NCBI RefSeq assembly: GCF_002865645.1 | Contig: NW_020194539.1 | Location: 124,001-188,000 of the forward strand | Reading direction: 5' to 3' | Source of the DNA: Hyaloscypha bicolor E | Taxonomy: Eukaryota > Ascomycota > Leotiomycetes > Helotiales > Hyaloscyphaceae | Length of the DNA stretch: 64,000 nt | In this document: positions 1 through 11,750 of the stretch, one piece after another | Numbering within the stretch: the stretch's first letter is position 1 | Layout of the letters: each line of letters begins with the position of its first letter | The notes under the pieces: model-generated | Told to the model about the DNA's origin: nothing | Seen by the model: the letters and a program-made list of their open reading frames with translations, nothing else | Databases searched by the model: none | Translations under genes and position numbers: made by a program

Positions 1-145
1 GGACTACTAGTAATAATAGATGGCTCTAGTTTATTGCCTCCTATATAAAGGAAGTAATGAATATTATTATAGCTATCCAGGCAAGTCCAGATTACCAGAT
101 CTTGCTGAGCTTGCTATTAAGCTACTATTTTATTGAGCTTGACTA
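1..145 (-). pseudogene. N-terminal fragment of an unidentified transposon protein, running off the window
   Basis: Read on the minus strand this stretch is open and encodes a peptide containing DLVIWT, YFLYIGGN and LEPSIITSS. The plus strand at about 2284-2400 encodes the homologous peptide DLVVWT, YFLRIGGN, LQPSVINSS, aligned without gaps over the part compared. The two copies are inverted relative to each other and read away from each other. The copy here has no stops in the visible part and continues beyond base 1. I do not recognise the family. Because it is duplicated and embedded in element-type repeats I infer a transposon-encoded protein rather than a host gene. Confidence 0.5.
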
Positions 146-433
146 GTGTATATATGCGTATATATACGTATATATATGTAAATATATATATATATATACA
201 TGTGAAATAGAGGGTATATGGAAAGTATATATAAGTTGGAGAGAGAATTAGGAGCTGAGAGCTTATTTTAAAGGTATCTGAAATTATTAATAACTAAAAT
301 GGGAGCATAAATGACTCAGATTAAGCTATATTGCGTCATATAAAGCTGTAATTCATGTAGTTATTTGGTATAATTCGGACGAAGGTATCAAAATTAGCTG
401 GGGCCTTAGAAATAGGGCAAATACTTACTAAGA

Positions 434-500
434 ATCGATTCCGGAATCGATAGTATCGATACCTTACGATTCTGGCATCGATACCTATCGATACCGGAAA
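434..500. repeat. Cluster of ATCGAT palindromes at the element edge
   Basis: Bases 434-451 form a perfect 18-bp palindrome, ATCGATTCCGGAATCGAT. It is followed by several further ATCGATACC and GGCATCGATACC copies up to about 497. Tight clustering at the edge of a repeat arm suggests a terminal or subterminal protein-binding array, which is inference only. Confidence 0.5.
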
Positions 501-524
501 TTAAGGAATTTTTGCCGAGCCTGA

Positions 525-945
525 TATACGGCACCCACGCGACCTGAGTCTTCTAAAAGCAGAAAATTGATTAGGGATGGCACAGTGCCTGCCTATATAT
601 TCACCATCAACGTGCGTTCCTCCGTGGCCGAGAATATCACCAAACAGAACCCACAGAAACGAGGCACGATCCATATTTACAGTCTGGCAGACTTTCGTGA
701 GACTAAAAACACTATTTCTATTGGAGAACGGCTCAAATTAGACCCTTCTGGATGTTTTCATTCTGCTAGAAATAAACATTCAAAGCTTCTGTCGACCCTG
801 CGGCGTTGATATCACGTTCGAAGTCCTCGCCTGCTTCAATTGCAAAATCCAGATGAGACAGAGTCACCTGAGCTCCCTCCCGAAGACTCGAAGAGCTAAG
901 GCATGGGCCGTGGAGGTGAGATTTTTAATCTGAAAGTGGCACGAA
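525..945 (+). pseudogene. Possible frameshifted gene fragment, function unknown
   Basis: An open frame from 525 to 809 encodes a peptide with RGTIHIYSLADFRE and ISIGERLKLDPSG. Just before its stop a second frame stays open (VDITFEVLACFNCKIQM and onward) to a GTGAG near 945, so a 1-nt shift would join the two. No ATG begins the first frame; the earliest in-frame start is TTG at 567. Base composition is that of normal coding DNA, unlike the AT-rich flanks. I do not recognise the family. It may be a host gene remnant or cargo between the two element arms. Confidence 0.3.
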
Positions 946-1156
946 GGTGAGCATTCTATTCCTGAGGGCAAGCAATAAGGTGAGCTTACCTGGCGACTAT
1001 TCAACGGCTTCTGCACCAGAGATTCAAGGCCACTGTTACTACATACTAGCAGGCCTTGAGGTTTTGTAGCCTTCCCCAGGAAGTACGTACGGCGAATACA
1101 TTATTCTCAAGGTGCAAAAGTATTGCTTGATAGTGAGGCTAAAGTCGTAACCCACC

Positions 1157-1791
1157 TCACTCACCGCGAAGTCCTGTTACTCGAAATTCCGCACATCTCT
1201 TTGAGCTCAGCTCCTGAATTCTCCCAACAAATTCTTCCAATGATAGTATGCTCTTACTTCCTATTCCAGGCACCTCATCAACACGAACATGCTTCTCTGC
1301 AGCGTTTTTAGCCACCTCTGCTTCTCTCTTTAAAGCTCTGAGGGACTCCGCCATCTTCGCCACATCTTGAGCCCTTGAGGTATCGTTGAGGAAATTTAGC
1401 AAGGTGAACGCAGGTTCCACCAGCTCTAAATCTTTTAGCTCATGTTGTGTAGTTGTTGGACCAGAAATAGCATGTGTCAGCATGAGAGTGCAAGCTGATG
1501 TGATAATATCTAGAAGGAGCCAAACGTGAGCAAAGTCACCCTGCGGTAGTAGCTGGAGAAGCTGCATCGACTCTCGCGCCTGTACAAGACACAACGCATC
1601 GAGATCGGCTGTGTGAGCTAGGCGACGCACAGTATCCAACGCGTGAAAATAGGTGAACTTCAAAATAACGCTATGTAGCAAGATGAAAAAGCTAGGCGCT
1701 TCATGTGTAGTGTTGAATTTTTCGATGAGAAGCATGCATGGAATACTTTGCTTCCAGGCTTCTAGCGTAGTGACCAATTCTTTCGCGGTGC
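1157..1791 (-). pseudogene. 3' part of the transposon-split Zn2Cys6 regulator gene
   Basis: This piece encodes the C-terminal part of a fungal-specific transcription factor domain: alpha-helical text such as AKELVTTLEAWKQSIPC, LHSVILKFTYFHALDT and ARESMQLLQLLPQGDF, ending in a coiled segment (LRALKREAEVAKNAAEKH) and a stop at 1157. It lacks its own N-terminus. Its frame enters from the transposon at 1792. Joined to the fragment at 14576-16000 with one copy of the GGTGC duplication, the frame runs without interruption (...DRLRT then AKELV...). The apparent ATG upstream at about 1813 lies inside the transposon terminus, so it is not the original start. The two halves are one gene. Confidence 0.85.
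1787..1791. repeat. Target-site duplication, left copy (GGTGC)
   Basis: GGTGC directly precedes the left terminal inverted repeat and recurs at 14571-14575 directly after the right one. Collapsing the two copies restores the regulator reading frame, which strongly supports a real 5-bp duplication. Confidence 0.85.
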
Positions 1792-1831
1792 TCTGGTTGA
1801 CCATAGCGACCAAAACCTTCTATGCCTGATT
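1792..1831 (+). repeat. Left terminal inverted repeat of the 12.8 kb element
   Basis: Read inward it shares about 33 of 40 bases with the reverse complement of 14531-14570, including the identical block CGACCAAAACCTTCT. The conserved TGACCA starts six bases in from the boundary defined by the 5-bp duplication. Confidence 0.8.
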
Positions 1832-1852
1832 TTCGCCATTTTCGCCATTTTT

Positions 1853-2100
1853 CTAAGGCCACACCCAATTATTTTGACCCCATTATCTGAACTATACCAA
1901 ATAACTATGTGATTCACAGCTTCATATACTATTTCTAAGGCCCCAGCCAATTATTTTAGCCCTATAGTCTGAACTATACTAAATAACTATATGATTCACA
2001 GCTTTATGGCCCTATTTCTAAGGCCCTAGCCAATTATTTTGCCCGCATCATCTGAACTATACCAAATAACTATATGATTCACAGCTTGATTTATAGCTTA
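1853..2100 (+). repeat. Three tandem copies of an approximately 82-bp subterminal unit
   Basis: Units begin at 1853, 1935 and 2018 with CTAAGGCC, continue through CCAATTATTTT and CTGAACTATAC, and end with ATGATTCACAGCTT. A fourth, inverted copy lies at 343-418. Subterminal repeats of this kind often bind a transposase; no function can be shown here. Confidence 0.8.
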
Positions 2101-2194
2101 ATCTGAATCATTCAGGCTCCCATTTGAGTCATTCTTGGCCCTAGATATCTATAAAATAGGCCCTCAGCTCCCAATCCTCCCTCCAACTTCCTCA

Positions 2195-2240
2195 CATATA
2201 TATATATATACATATACTTACTCTCTCTCTCTCTCTCCTT
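2195..2240. repeat. Adjacent TA and CT microsatellites
   Basis: A run of alternating AT followed by a CT run, just before the start of the unidentified transposon protein. The inverted arm at about 140-205 has the AT run at the same relative place. Confidence 0.7.
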
Positions 2241-2277
2241 ACATATACTTCACATATAATACTTTATACACATATAA

Positions 2278-2560
2278 TGGCAGCCCAAGCTCAATAAGAT
2301 CTAGTTGTCTGGACTCATATAGACGCCTCCGATAATATTCAGTACTTCCTTCGTATAGGAGGGAATGAGCTCCAGCCCTCAGTTATTAATAGTAGCCCTT
2401 AGCAGAAGCGTATCTTTAATATTAATAATCCAGAATCCTCAGATATTGTAATTAAGGGTCCCTATACTACTACTACCTTTAATATTCCACTTCTCCCTAA
2501 GGTTATTAATATAATCTTGACCTAACGAGTATAAGTTATTTCTCCTGAGTTTATATAATC
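2278..2560 (+). pseudogene. RIP-damaged start of an unidentified transposon protein
   Basis: Starting with ATG at 2278, the frame reads through DLVVWT, YFLRIGGN, LQPSVINSS, QKRIFNINNPESSDIVIKG and TFNIPLLPKVINIIL, interrupted by TAA or TAG where Gln would be expected (CAA/CAG to TAA/TAG). The inverted copy at 1-145 keeps CAA at one of these sites, so the stops here are secondary. The family is not recognised. Beyond about 2560 the frame dissolves into stops. Confidence 0.5.
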
Positions 2561-5500
2561 TGTACTAAGTAATATAGTAGCCAAGTTAATACTCAAACTC
2601 CTTATACTACTTACTAAAATAGTTAAGGCATTTTTGAGGAATACTTAAGGGTTCCTAGAGGAAAGTAGTATAAAGTATATAGTAACTATATTTGTTATAG
2701 TCATATGACCTAATATAGTACTCGAGATATTAATAATAATAGAGAAAAGGGTAATAGTAAAAAATAGCCTAAATTCCCTTAAATTATATAAAATAGCCAG
2801 GTTTTAAAGCCTAGATATTACCCTGGCTAGAGTATTTCTTCTATTATAAATAAATAGATAGGACTACTTTTATTATATTATATAATTACCTGGCTTTTAT
2901 ATAATACCTAATAAATTATATTAAGCTCTTAATATTTGCCCTCTTTTAATTTTACTTATAATTATAATTTAATTTAGAAATACCTAAAAACTAAGAAAAA
3001 GAGAATTTAATCTAGTCCCAAAGTATTATATAATAAGTATAGAATCTCTTAGTATTAAACTAAGTTAAGAAGCCTTATTTCTTTCTTAGATTCTTTTCTC
3101 TCTTCTTTAAATCCTTAGACTTAACTTATTTAGCCTTTTTTATAAATATCTTTCTAATCTTTCTATTATATAATATATTCTAAGTAAGTAAAATAGCTTT
3201 TTCTATCTCTCTCTTAGCTAGAGCTTAATTCTTCTTAGTCTGAGTATAATCTGCCCTAACTTGCTTCTTAGCTTATTTTCCTAAACGAAATATTCCTGGA
3301 CCTAAGAGAGATTATATTTACTTCTATATATAATTATTCAAGCTTCCTCTTTTCTTAAAAGTACGGCTTACTAAGTCCTGAATTATATCTTCCTTCTCTA
3401 TAAAGTCCTTAAGCTCTTAAAGCTTAGTAAGAAGCATACTCTTATATTCTTTAGCTATTTCCTTATACTTAAGGGTTATAGATTACTAATTTGCATATTA
3501 ATATATAGTCTCTAGGGAATCAGGAAATATAGATTAGGGAGGAGGAGGAGTAGCTTCTTTTAGTAAGGCTAGAACTTAGCTAGAAAAAGGTTTCTTCTTA
3601 GAATAATATTAGTATATAAATTTAATAAGTATTATATAATATACTACTAGTCTCGGAAGGGGTTAAAAGGGCTCTACTTTAATAGTAGGCTCGACTTTTA
3701 TATGCTTGGCTTTAGCTACTTTAGTAGGCTAGAAATAAATATTAGTTAAAAGTAGAGGAATAGCTCGGTAAAAGAACTTATTTCTTAGGCTACTTAATTA
3801 TATAATAAGATATAGCTTTATAAAACCGGGTATTTCTCTTTTTAATAGCTCTTAGTTAGGAAGAAGTAAATCCTATTAAAGAAAAAGTTAGAGAGGGAGG
3901 TAAGAGAGGTAACTTCTTTTCTTTATTATATAGTAGCTTAAATAGCTTAGGTAATACAAGAATAGCCTTATATTTCCTTTAATAGTATTAAAGACTTTTC
4001 TGGGTAAGGTCTTTATTTTTAGTAAATAGGATTAAATAAGCCTAGAACTTATAAATATTCTTTTAGACTAATATAATTAAGTAAGGTAAAAGATCTCTTA
4101 TTATATAAATCTCCCTAGAAAGAAGCTTTTCTAAATCTCGTAAAAAGAAGTTATCTTTATTCTTCCAAGCTATAGCTATCTAAGTCTTATACTTCCCGGT
4201 TTAGAGAACTAGCTTCTTTATATAACTATATACTTGACTATATCTTCTACTTAAAATACTCGTTATAAGCTTATTAATAATAAAGGCTTATATTAGGTTA
4301 TTATCCTAATACCTAAGTCTCAAGAGGTTTATTTTAAAGACCTCATACTTAATATTATTTCTTAAAATAATATAAGTATTATATAATTAATAAGTAAGGA
4401 AAGTATATATATACTAAGAATACGGAACTAAGAAAATATAAGAAAAGAAGAATTAAGCTCTTTATTAGATAGCTAGGCATAATACCCTTAAACTTTAAAG
4501 AGAGCTAATTATATAATCTCTTTTTAAGACCTAAACTTGGATTTTCCTGTCTAGAATTATAGATAATAAGAGAAAGTAAAGAAGCTAGTATTTGAATATT
4601 TCTGCTCTTTTTTAATAGTAGTAATAATAGAAGCTTAGTATAAACCGGCTATAGTTATTATATAAGAAATAATTCTTGGCTTATATAATTAGGTAATAGG
4701 TATAGGGGGAAATAGGCTTAAATTACTTGCTCTAGAGGATCTTGGCCTTAATTTAATCTAACTAGGGTAATTTAGATATAGTTTAGTAGCCCATATATTA
4801 TATAATTTAAAGAAAAGATATCTAGCCTCCTTTTTCTCCTCTTACTTAATTAGGAGAGCTTCTTGCTTAGGCTCGGCCCGGGCTTAATAAAACTTAGTAA
4901 AGAGCTTCTTAAATAATAGAAAAGAAGAAAAAAAGGCCATATAATAAGAGCTACTAATAGGGGATACCGGATTACTATCTAAAATCTTAATAGTAGTCTC
5001 TTTTATATTTTGGAATATAAGTAAAGATACTATAAGATTAACTAGAGAAGTACTATAATACTAAGGTTATAAATTATGCGAATCGGGTAAATAAGGGGTT
5101 TCTATACTATATTACTTATACTAGAACTAGCTAGGCTTATTAAGAGTATTTCTATATATAGGATATCTTAGGAAAAAGCTAGAAATCTTTCTAGGAGGCA
5201 TTTTTAAGTAAAGAAAGAAAGAAGATATAATTATAAGTAAATTATATAATAAAGATAAAGATATAGCAAGATCCTTAAGTAAAGATTTATTTCTTTTCTT
5301 AGGCCTCTTGCTCTAATAAGTTCCTCTTATCCGGCTGCTTCTTATCTTACTTCTTCTTATCTAACTTACTCAAATTGCCTTCTTTACTAATATTTATCTT
5401 TTTAATCTCTCTTTATTAGGATTATATAGTCTTTATAAACTTCTAGTTCTCTGAGATTAGTTACCTAAAGTAAGATCCGTTTTACTATATCTCCTTAGTA

Positions 5501-6437
5501 CTAATTTTAATCTTTGGGACAAGTCCTAGCTATAGGCTTGAGTTTCTACTAGTAATATAATATTATATAATAAGCTAAAGGTAGTAATATGCCTTAATAT
5601 AAAGCCTAGAACCGTCTGGTTTACTAGTTCCTTTTATAAGGCTTAAAGAATTAATCTCAATATTTATAAGCTATAATTTATACTATATTAAGGTATTATA
5701 TAGTAAGTACTTATTAATATCTATAGCTAATAATCTTAGTATATAAAGATAAATTTATAGTCTAGCTAACTAAGAGGCCCTAGAACTAAGAAGGGAAACT
5801 AGTAGTAAAAAGATATTAGGGCTCGGTTTATTTACTTAAATAAGAATTATACGAGTTCTTAAGTCAAGCTATATTATAAGCCATTACCTAAATTAGGAAA
5901 AGAAAGAGATTATAGGAATAACTTACCCTAATTAATATAATCTTACTCTAATTTAGCTAAAAGCCCCTTATTAACTAGAAGTCTATATTACTTAATAGCT
6001 ATATACTTATAGAGAAATATAGGAATACCTGCTATATAGTATTTCCTCTTTAGATCTTTCCGGATCCGGTAGTAATTTTATATATCTATATATAATACTA
6101 TAGTATATTATATAATAGGCATATAAATAGCTAGTATAATAGCTAGTATTATATAATTAATACGGACGTGGTTTTAGCTAAAGGGATTAGTTTTAGCTAA
6201 GGTTCCAAGCTATAATTCAAACTAAGCTCGCTTCCAAAGCTCGGCGTTTTAGTAGTCTTGGCCATACCTACTTATCTACTGCCACACCTCACTCCTATCC
6301 TCCTTAGCTTTAAATTCTTAAGATATTGGAAATTATTAATCTTTGAGCCTCGTTTTATTACTCTATTCCTGCCGTTATAGCTAGTATAGTAATTCGGTCT
6401 ATAAGAGTACTATTAAAGTTCCTAGCTATTATTATAA
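2561..6437. other. A+T-rich RIP-degraded interior of the 12.8 kb element
   Basis: No intact gene on either strand. The sequence is dominated by TATA/TTAA/TATTA words. A minus-strand frame near 5190-5400 (PPRKISSFF then a Lys/Ser-rich stretch) may be a decayed second gene but is full of stops. I can name no domain here. Confidence 0.6.
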
Positions 6438-6735
6438 TGGGCACACGTAATGGCGCATGGACAGGTATTAGATATCGTGGATCTAGTTTCCTATTTTGGG
6501 TATAGCTTGCGATCGGAATCATATGGATCACATGGGATTTCCTAATTAAGTAAAGGGCTTCGCATGCCTGGCTAAGTACTAGGGAATATATAGGGAGATG
6601 CTCCTAGCTTTAGAAGAGGCATTAATTAGTCTCTTATTAGAATTAATTCTTGGAATTAGTTATACTTGCAAGCGTTACTCCGTAGCTTACTTACCTTAAC
6701 TACTTATATATTACCCTACTATTACGTACCTTATA
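6438..6735 (+). repeat. 5' LTR of the nested chromovirus
   Basis: This 298-bp block begins TGGGCACACGTAATGGCG and ends TTACGTACCTTATA. It is repeated directly, at the same length, at 13126-13423. Differences between the copies are mainly C-to-T or G-to-A. Boundaries are set by the TG start and by the end of similarity and could be off by a few bases. Confidence 0.85.
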
Positions 6736-6899
6736 TTCTAATCGATCCAACCTTCGGGGAGTAGTTTATTACGAGGTAGTCAAGCCGTCAATAGACAAAA
6801 CCACTAATAGCTAGAGCATTAACTAGAAGAAGCGCCTCTACTATTACTAGGGCGACCTAGTCAGGTACCCAGGGAAGCGCCCAGTTAGCTACTCTAGCT

Positions 6900-7990
6900 A
6901 CCGCCTAATTAGGAGAAGGGAGTAGAACTCAGATATCCCTAGAACCAGCTAGCAGGATAATAATAACGAAGAAGCTAGCGGCAGCTCGTCGTCGCATTAC
7001 TGAGTTAGAAGCAGAGATATAATAGAGGGAGGATCTGGAGAATTTAAAAGCTCAGATTTACCGTCTTAAGGATATTCGGGCACCTATTATGGAACCTATC
7101 GCGCCACCGGCGGCACGTTTAGTTTGCAGGGCTTCAAAAACCCGAGAATTACCAACCTATAAGGGGAAGAGTATTAAGGAAGCCCAGGACTTCTTCTACT
7201 AGGCGGAGCTGAAATAGCATAAAGACGGCGGGATTACCTAGGCCACAGATATAGTAAAGGTCACGTATTATACTTCCTGCTTTAAGAATATAGCCAGGGA
7301 TATCTGGAAGTATAGGAAGTAATCAGTAGGCATTAATATCACGGATTAGGAGACCTTTATTGAGTTTATAAAGGATTCTATCTTGGATCCAGAGAATCAT
7401 AGTAATAATACCCTCGCTAAGTTTAAGGATACAAAATAGTAGCCAGGTTAGAGTATCTAAAGCTTCGTATCCTACTTAGATAGCCTATCGGATAACTTGG
7501 GATATACGGGTTTGCCATAAGAGCAGAATGACTTATTTAGTAGTTTGAGGCAGGAGATTCGGGACGAGATTAATTACTAAGGGAATACTCTATAAGAAAG
7601 AAAGAAGCTTATTTCTATAGCCATAAGAGTCAAGAATAACTTAAACTAGTCTACTTAACGGGAACGTAATAATAAGCCAACGGATTAACGAAAAAAAGAA
7701 AATTAGAGAAAGGAGAAAGGAAATAATAAAGGGAAATAGAAGAGAAGTATATCCCCGTTACGAGGTTCGTATAACCGGGATAGCAAAAGCATAGTAACGG
7801 GGTCTAACACAATACCCGTATCAGGATCTATAAAACCGGGTATAACTTGCTTTACTTACTAGAAAAAGGGTTACTATACTACTACCTGCCTAAATCAGGG
7901 AAAACCGACTTGCTATAACTATAATAAGTCTAGCCATAAGGCATATAAATACCCAGAACTAAAGAAGCCGAGAAACAGGCATGCCCCATA
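6900..7990 (+). pseudogene. gag remnant of the chromovirus
   Basis: The frame shows AAARRRITELEAE, a capsid-like region (ELPTYKGKSIKEAQDFFY, TFIEFIKDSILDPENH, LGYTGLP, LFSSLRQEIRDEIN) and a basic C-terminus with two decayed CCHC zinc knuckles at about 7850-7960. In the second knuckle (CYNYNKSSHKAYKY) the second and last Cys have become Tyr (TGC to TAC). Internal stops are mostly TAG/TAA. It would have encoded the nucleocapsid/capsid precursor; it is not functional now. Confidence 0.75.
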
Positions 7991-8029
7991 GTAATTATAC
8001 TTATTTATACTACGAAAGGCAAGGCCCCT

Positions 8030-11000
8030 AAAACGAGAATAGTAATTAAGATTATTATTAAGACAAGGAAAGATAGGCAAAGGGTTAGAGTATTAGTTAA
8101 CTCGGGTATAGAGGCTAATTATATAAAGAGGAAGTTAGCCTTAGATATAGGTATTTCGTTAATATTAAAGGCAATTCCCTTATCCTTACTAGAGGAAAGA
8201 AGGATTTATTTATATAGAGATTATATTCTTGGAATTACCGCCAAGAATATACTAGAGAACTAAAGAGAGGCCAACATATACTTTGTATTATATAATTTCG
8301 ATCTAAATCATATTAATATAATACTTGGATTCCTATAGCTTTACTAGGTTAATTTCCTAATTTCCTTTAAAAAAGTAATATAGAAATACCAGATTTAACT
8401 ATAGAAGATTAAAGTTCTAAATACCAGGAAGTTTACTAAAATAGTAAAGTATAAGGCATATGTTTTTCTATTAATTACCTATCCTATAACGGATAGCTAA
8501 AGAATTACTGCTATTACTATAAATAGAATAGTTATACTTCCCAAGAAGTATTAGGACCTTCTCCAAATATTCTCTATAGAGACTATAGGTATATTACCTA
8601 ACTATTATATAATAGAGTATTATATAGATCTGGAACTAGGATTCTAATTACTATATAGTCTTATATATACTTTATTAGAAAGGGAGCTTAAAGTTCTTCG
8701 GGAATATCTTAATACTAGCTTAGAGAAAAAGTAGATCCGTTATTTCACTAGCCTAGCTAGTACCCTAATTATATTTATTCCAAAGAAAGGAGGCGGCCTA
8801 TATCTATATATTAACTACCGGGGTCTAAATAGGATTACTATTAAGAACCAAATACTATTACTACTTATTAGTAAGATAATAGATAGGCTTTATAAAGCAA
8901 AGATATATATAAAGCTAGACTTAAAAGATACTTACTATTAGTTATAAATACAAGAAAGCAATAAGTAAAAGACAGTATTCCGAATATACTATAGATATTT
9001 TAAGTACTATATTATACCCTTTAGACTATTTAATACTCTAGTAATATTCCAGACATATATTAATTATATACTAGTAGGCCTCGTAAATATTATTTATATA
9101 GTCTATCTAGATAATATTTTAATTTATTTAGAGAACCCAGAATAACATATAATAGCGGTCTAATATATACTCGAGTAGTTATAGTAATACTAGCTCTTTA
9201 TAAACTTGGCAAAATGCGAGTTTAATATAAAAAGAATAAAGTTCCTGAGATTTATAATTAGCCCAGATAGTATAGAAATAGAAACTAGCCGGGTTATAGC
9301 TATTAGGAAATAGCCGGCCCCAAAGAATAATATCCGAGAAGTCCAAGTATTCCTGGGTTTTACTAACTTTTACTAGAGGTTCATTTATAGATATTTCAAG
9401 GTAATAAAAGAATTAACTAATTTACTAAAAACTAGCAGAAAATCACTATATTAGTTTAGCTAGACAGATAAGGCAGATAAGGCTTTTAGGAAGCTATAAA
9501 TTACATTTATAACTACACTAATCCTTTATTATTTTGACTTAGCCTTAAAGATTCGTATAGAAATAGACGCTTCAGGATTCATAATTACAGGTATAATTTC
9601 CTAGCTCTTTAGTAAGAAGATAGAAGCCAGATAATACCCTATTACTTTCTATTTAAAAAAGATAACTATAATTAAGAATAGGTATAAAACACATAACTCT
9701 AAACTCTTAGCCATTATTCTAGTATTCCATACTTGGCAGTATTACCTAGTATATACCTAGTATACTATTATTATTAAGATAGATTATAATAACTTGAAAT
9801 ATTTTATAACTAAAAGAAAACTAAATAATTAATAGATAAGATAGGCAGAGAAGCTAACTACCTTTAACTTCGTCTTAGAATACTAGCCGGAACGCAGTAA
9901 TCCCGCTAATAGGCTATTAAGAAGGCCAGACTTTATAGTAAATATAGATAAAGATACTTTATTACTCACGCTTTATAATAAGCTATAGAATATAGAATAG
10001 AGAACCCTATAAGTAGTAGTAATAGGACGCCACACTATTCCTATAATGCCGTAATACAAGGCCTAGGAAAGAGAAGGTAGGCACTTCTTAATTAGCAAGA
10101 TACTAAGAAATTCCAAAGAAGAAGTCTATTTTAGTAATAAAGTAATACCAGAGATACTATTACTTGAGCCTATTACTAGTATAGCTAGTTATAAATAGTA
10201 CATATCACGGATTCTAGCTATATGAGTAGCTAGGTCCGAAATAGTATATAAGGAAAGCAGAAAAACATTACTTAAACTATTATTATAGTACTAAAGGCTC
10301 GATTCATTAGTATAATACCAGTAATATAAATAGTTCTTAAAGGAAACCTTTATTAGAGCTATTAAGACTTGGGAACTTAATATATCTGAGTTATTAAAAT
10401 ATCGGGGCACTATCTATATACTAAATAAACCGGCTCTTAAAGAAGAATTACTATAAGCTAACTATAATAATCCTATAAGTAGGCATTTTAGTACTAGTAA
10501 AACGCTAGAGATCCTCTAGAAAAAGTACTTCTAGTAAAGTATAAGAAAGAACATAAAAGACTATATTAGAACTTGTCCTATATATTAATAGACTAAGGTA
10601 AAGAGATATCTACTATACGGTACACTTAGTTTATTTCCCCTTCCCTCTAAGCCATGGCAAGAAATTACTATAGACTTTATTATAGGGCTACTTCCTTCTA
10701 GGTTTCATAGTAAAATATATAATTCTATACTTATTATTATTAATAGGTATACGAAAATAGCATAATATATTCCGACTACTAAAAAGATCTCGGCTCTTAA
10801 ACTAGTAGAGCTATTTATATACTATATTATTAAAGACTTTAGCATACCTGCAGGCATAACCTCTAATAGAGGATCTGTTTTCATAAGCAAGTTCTAGTTA
10901 AGTCTATACTTTTACTTAAAGGTTTAATAATAGCTAAGTATAGTATTTTACCCGTAAACTAATAGATAAATAGAGAATCTAAACCAAACTCTAGAATAAT

Positions 11001-11750
11001 ACTTGAGGTATTATACTAGTTACTAGCAGGACAACTAGGTAATAAAGCTTACTCTTACAGAATTCACATATAATAACTTTATATATTTAATAATAGGAAT
11101 ATCCCTATTCTATATCTTATACGGATTCTATCCTAGTATTAAATTATATATTAAGAATAATATTTCAGAAAAAGAGGCACTAGTAATACAGGAAAAAGTA
11201 TAAAGAATTCAAATAGAATAGGAAATACTAGAGAAATAATAGTAAGAAGTAATAAATATATAGAAAAAGTACTATAATAAGAAATATATTAATAAGGAGT
11301 TTAAGATATATAATAAAGTTATACTTTATATAAAGAATATTTAATAGCTATAACCTAGTATAAAGCTAGTAAATAGATATCTCGGCCTCTTTAAAGTTCT
11401 AGAAATTATAGAAATATATAAACAGGTATATTACTTGAAATTATTACTATTATATCGGATCCATAATATTTTTTATATTTCTTTCTTAGAACCATAATAC
11501 TCGCAAGCTAGTACTATAGTAAAACTAGAGCCGGTCGAGATTAAGGGTAAAGAGGAATTCGAGATAGAATCTATTATAGCCTATAGGAAAAGTAAAAAAG
11601 AAAGAAAGTATCTCGTTTATTAGAAGAGCTACTTACTAGTAAATAATATATAGGAATCACTAAGTAATCTAGAGAATATAGCTCAAGAATTATAAGAATA
11701 CTTAGAAAAGAATAATATTATAATACTATTAGCTAAATAGAGGCGCAAAA
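8030..11750 (+). pseudogene. pol remnant (protease, RT, RNase H, integrase, chromodomain)
   Basis: Protease motif LVNSGIEANYI at about 8090-8125 (Asp expected at the Asn). The RT region runs from about 8600 to 9330, with FIPKKGGG and a catalytic box reading YLDNILIY at about 9104-9127, where YxDD is expected. RNase H starts near 9545 (RIEIDASGF). The integrase finger lies near 10480-10600. Its catalytic core starts near 10650 (PWQEITIDF), reads TSNRGSVF near 10860 (Asp expected) and shows the NQTLE segment near 10980. A chromodomain follows at about 11555-11720 (FEIESIIAYRKSKKERKYLVY). Changed Asp codons are GAT/GAC to AAT/AAC, the minus-strand footprint of RIP. Confidence 0.85.

Larger units (their letters stand above)
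1..510 (-). mobile_element. Inverted arm of a second transposon copy, truncated by the window start
   Basis: Bases 1-420 match, as reverse complement, the arm at about 1850-2400. Shared parts include one copy of the roughly 80-bp unit (343-418) that is tandemly tripled at 1853-2100, the AT microsatellite tract and the coding start described separately. Its outer end near 430-500 carries ATCGAT-rich palindromes not found at the end of the large element, so the two copies are related internally but differ in their termini. Left boundary not visible; right boundary approximate. Confidence 0.5.

Noticed and set aside
1157..1813. A separate 218-residue protein starting at ATG 1813
   Set aside because: The first residues are encoded by the transposon terminus; the true gene is the continuation of the regulator from 14576.
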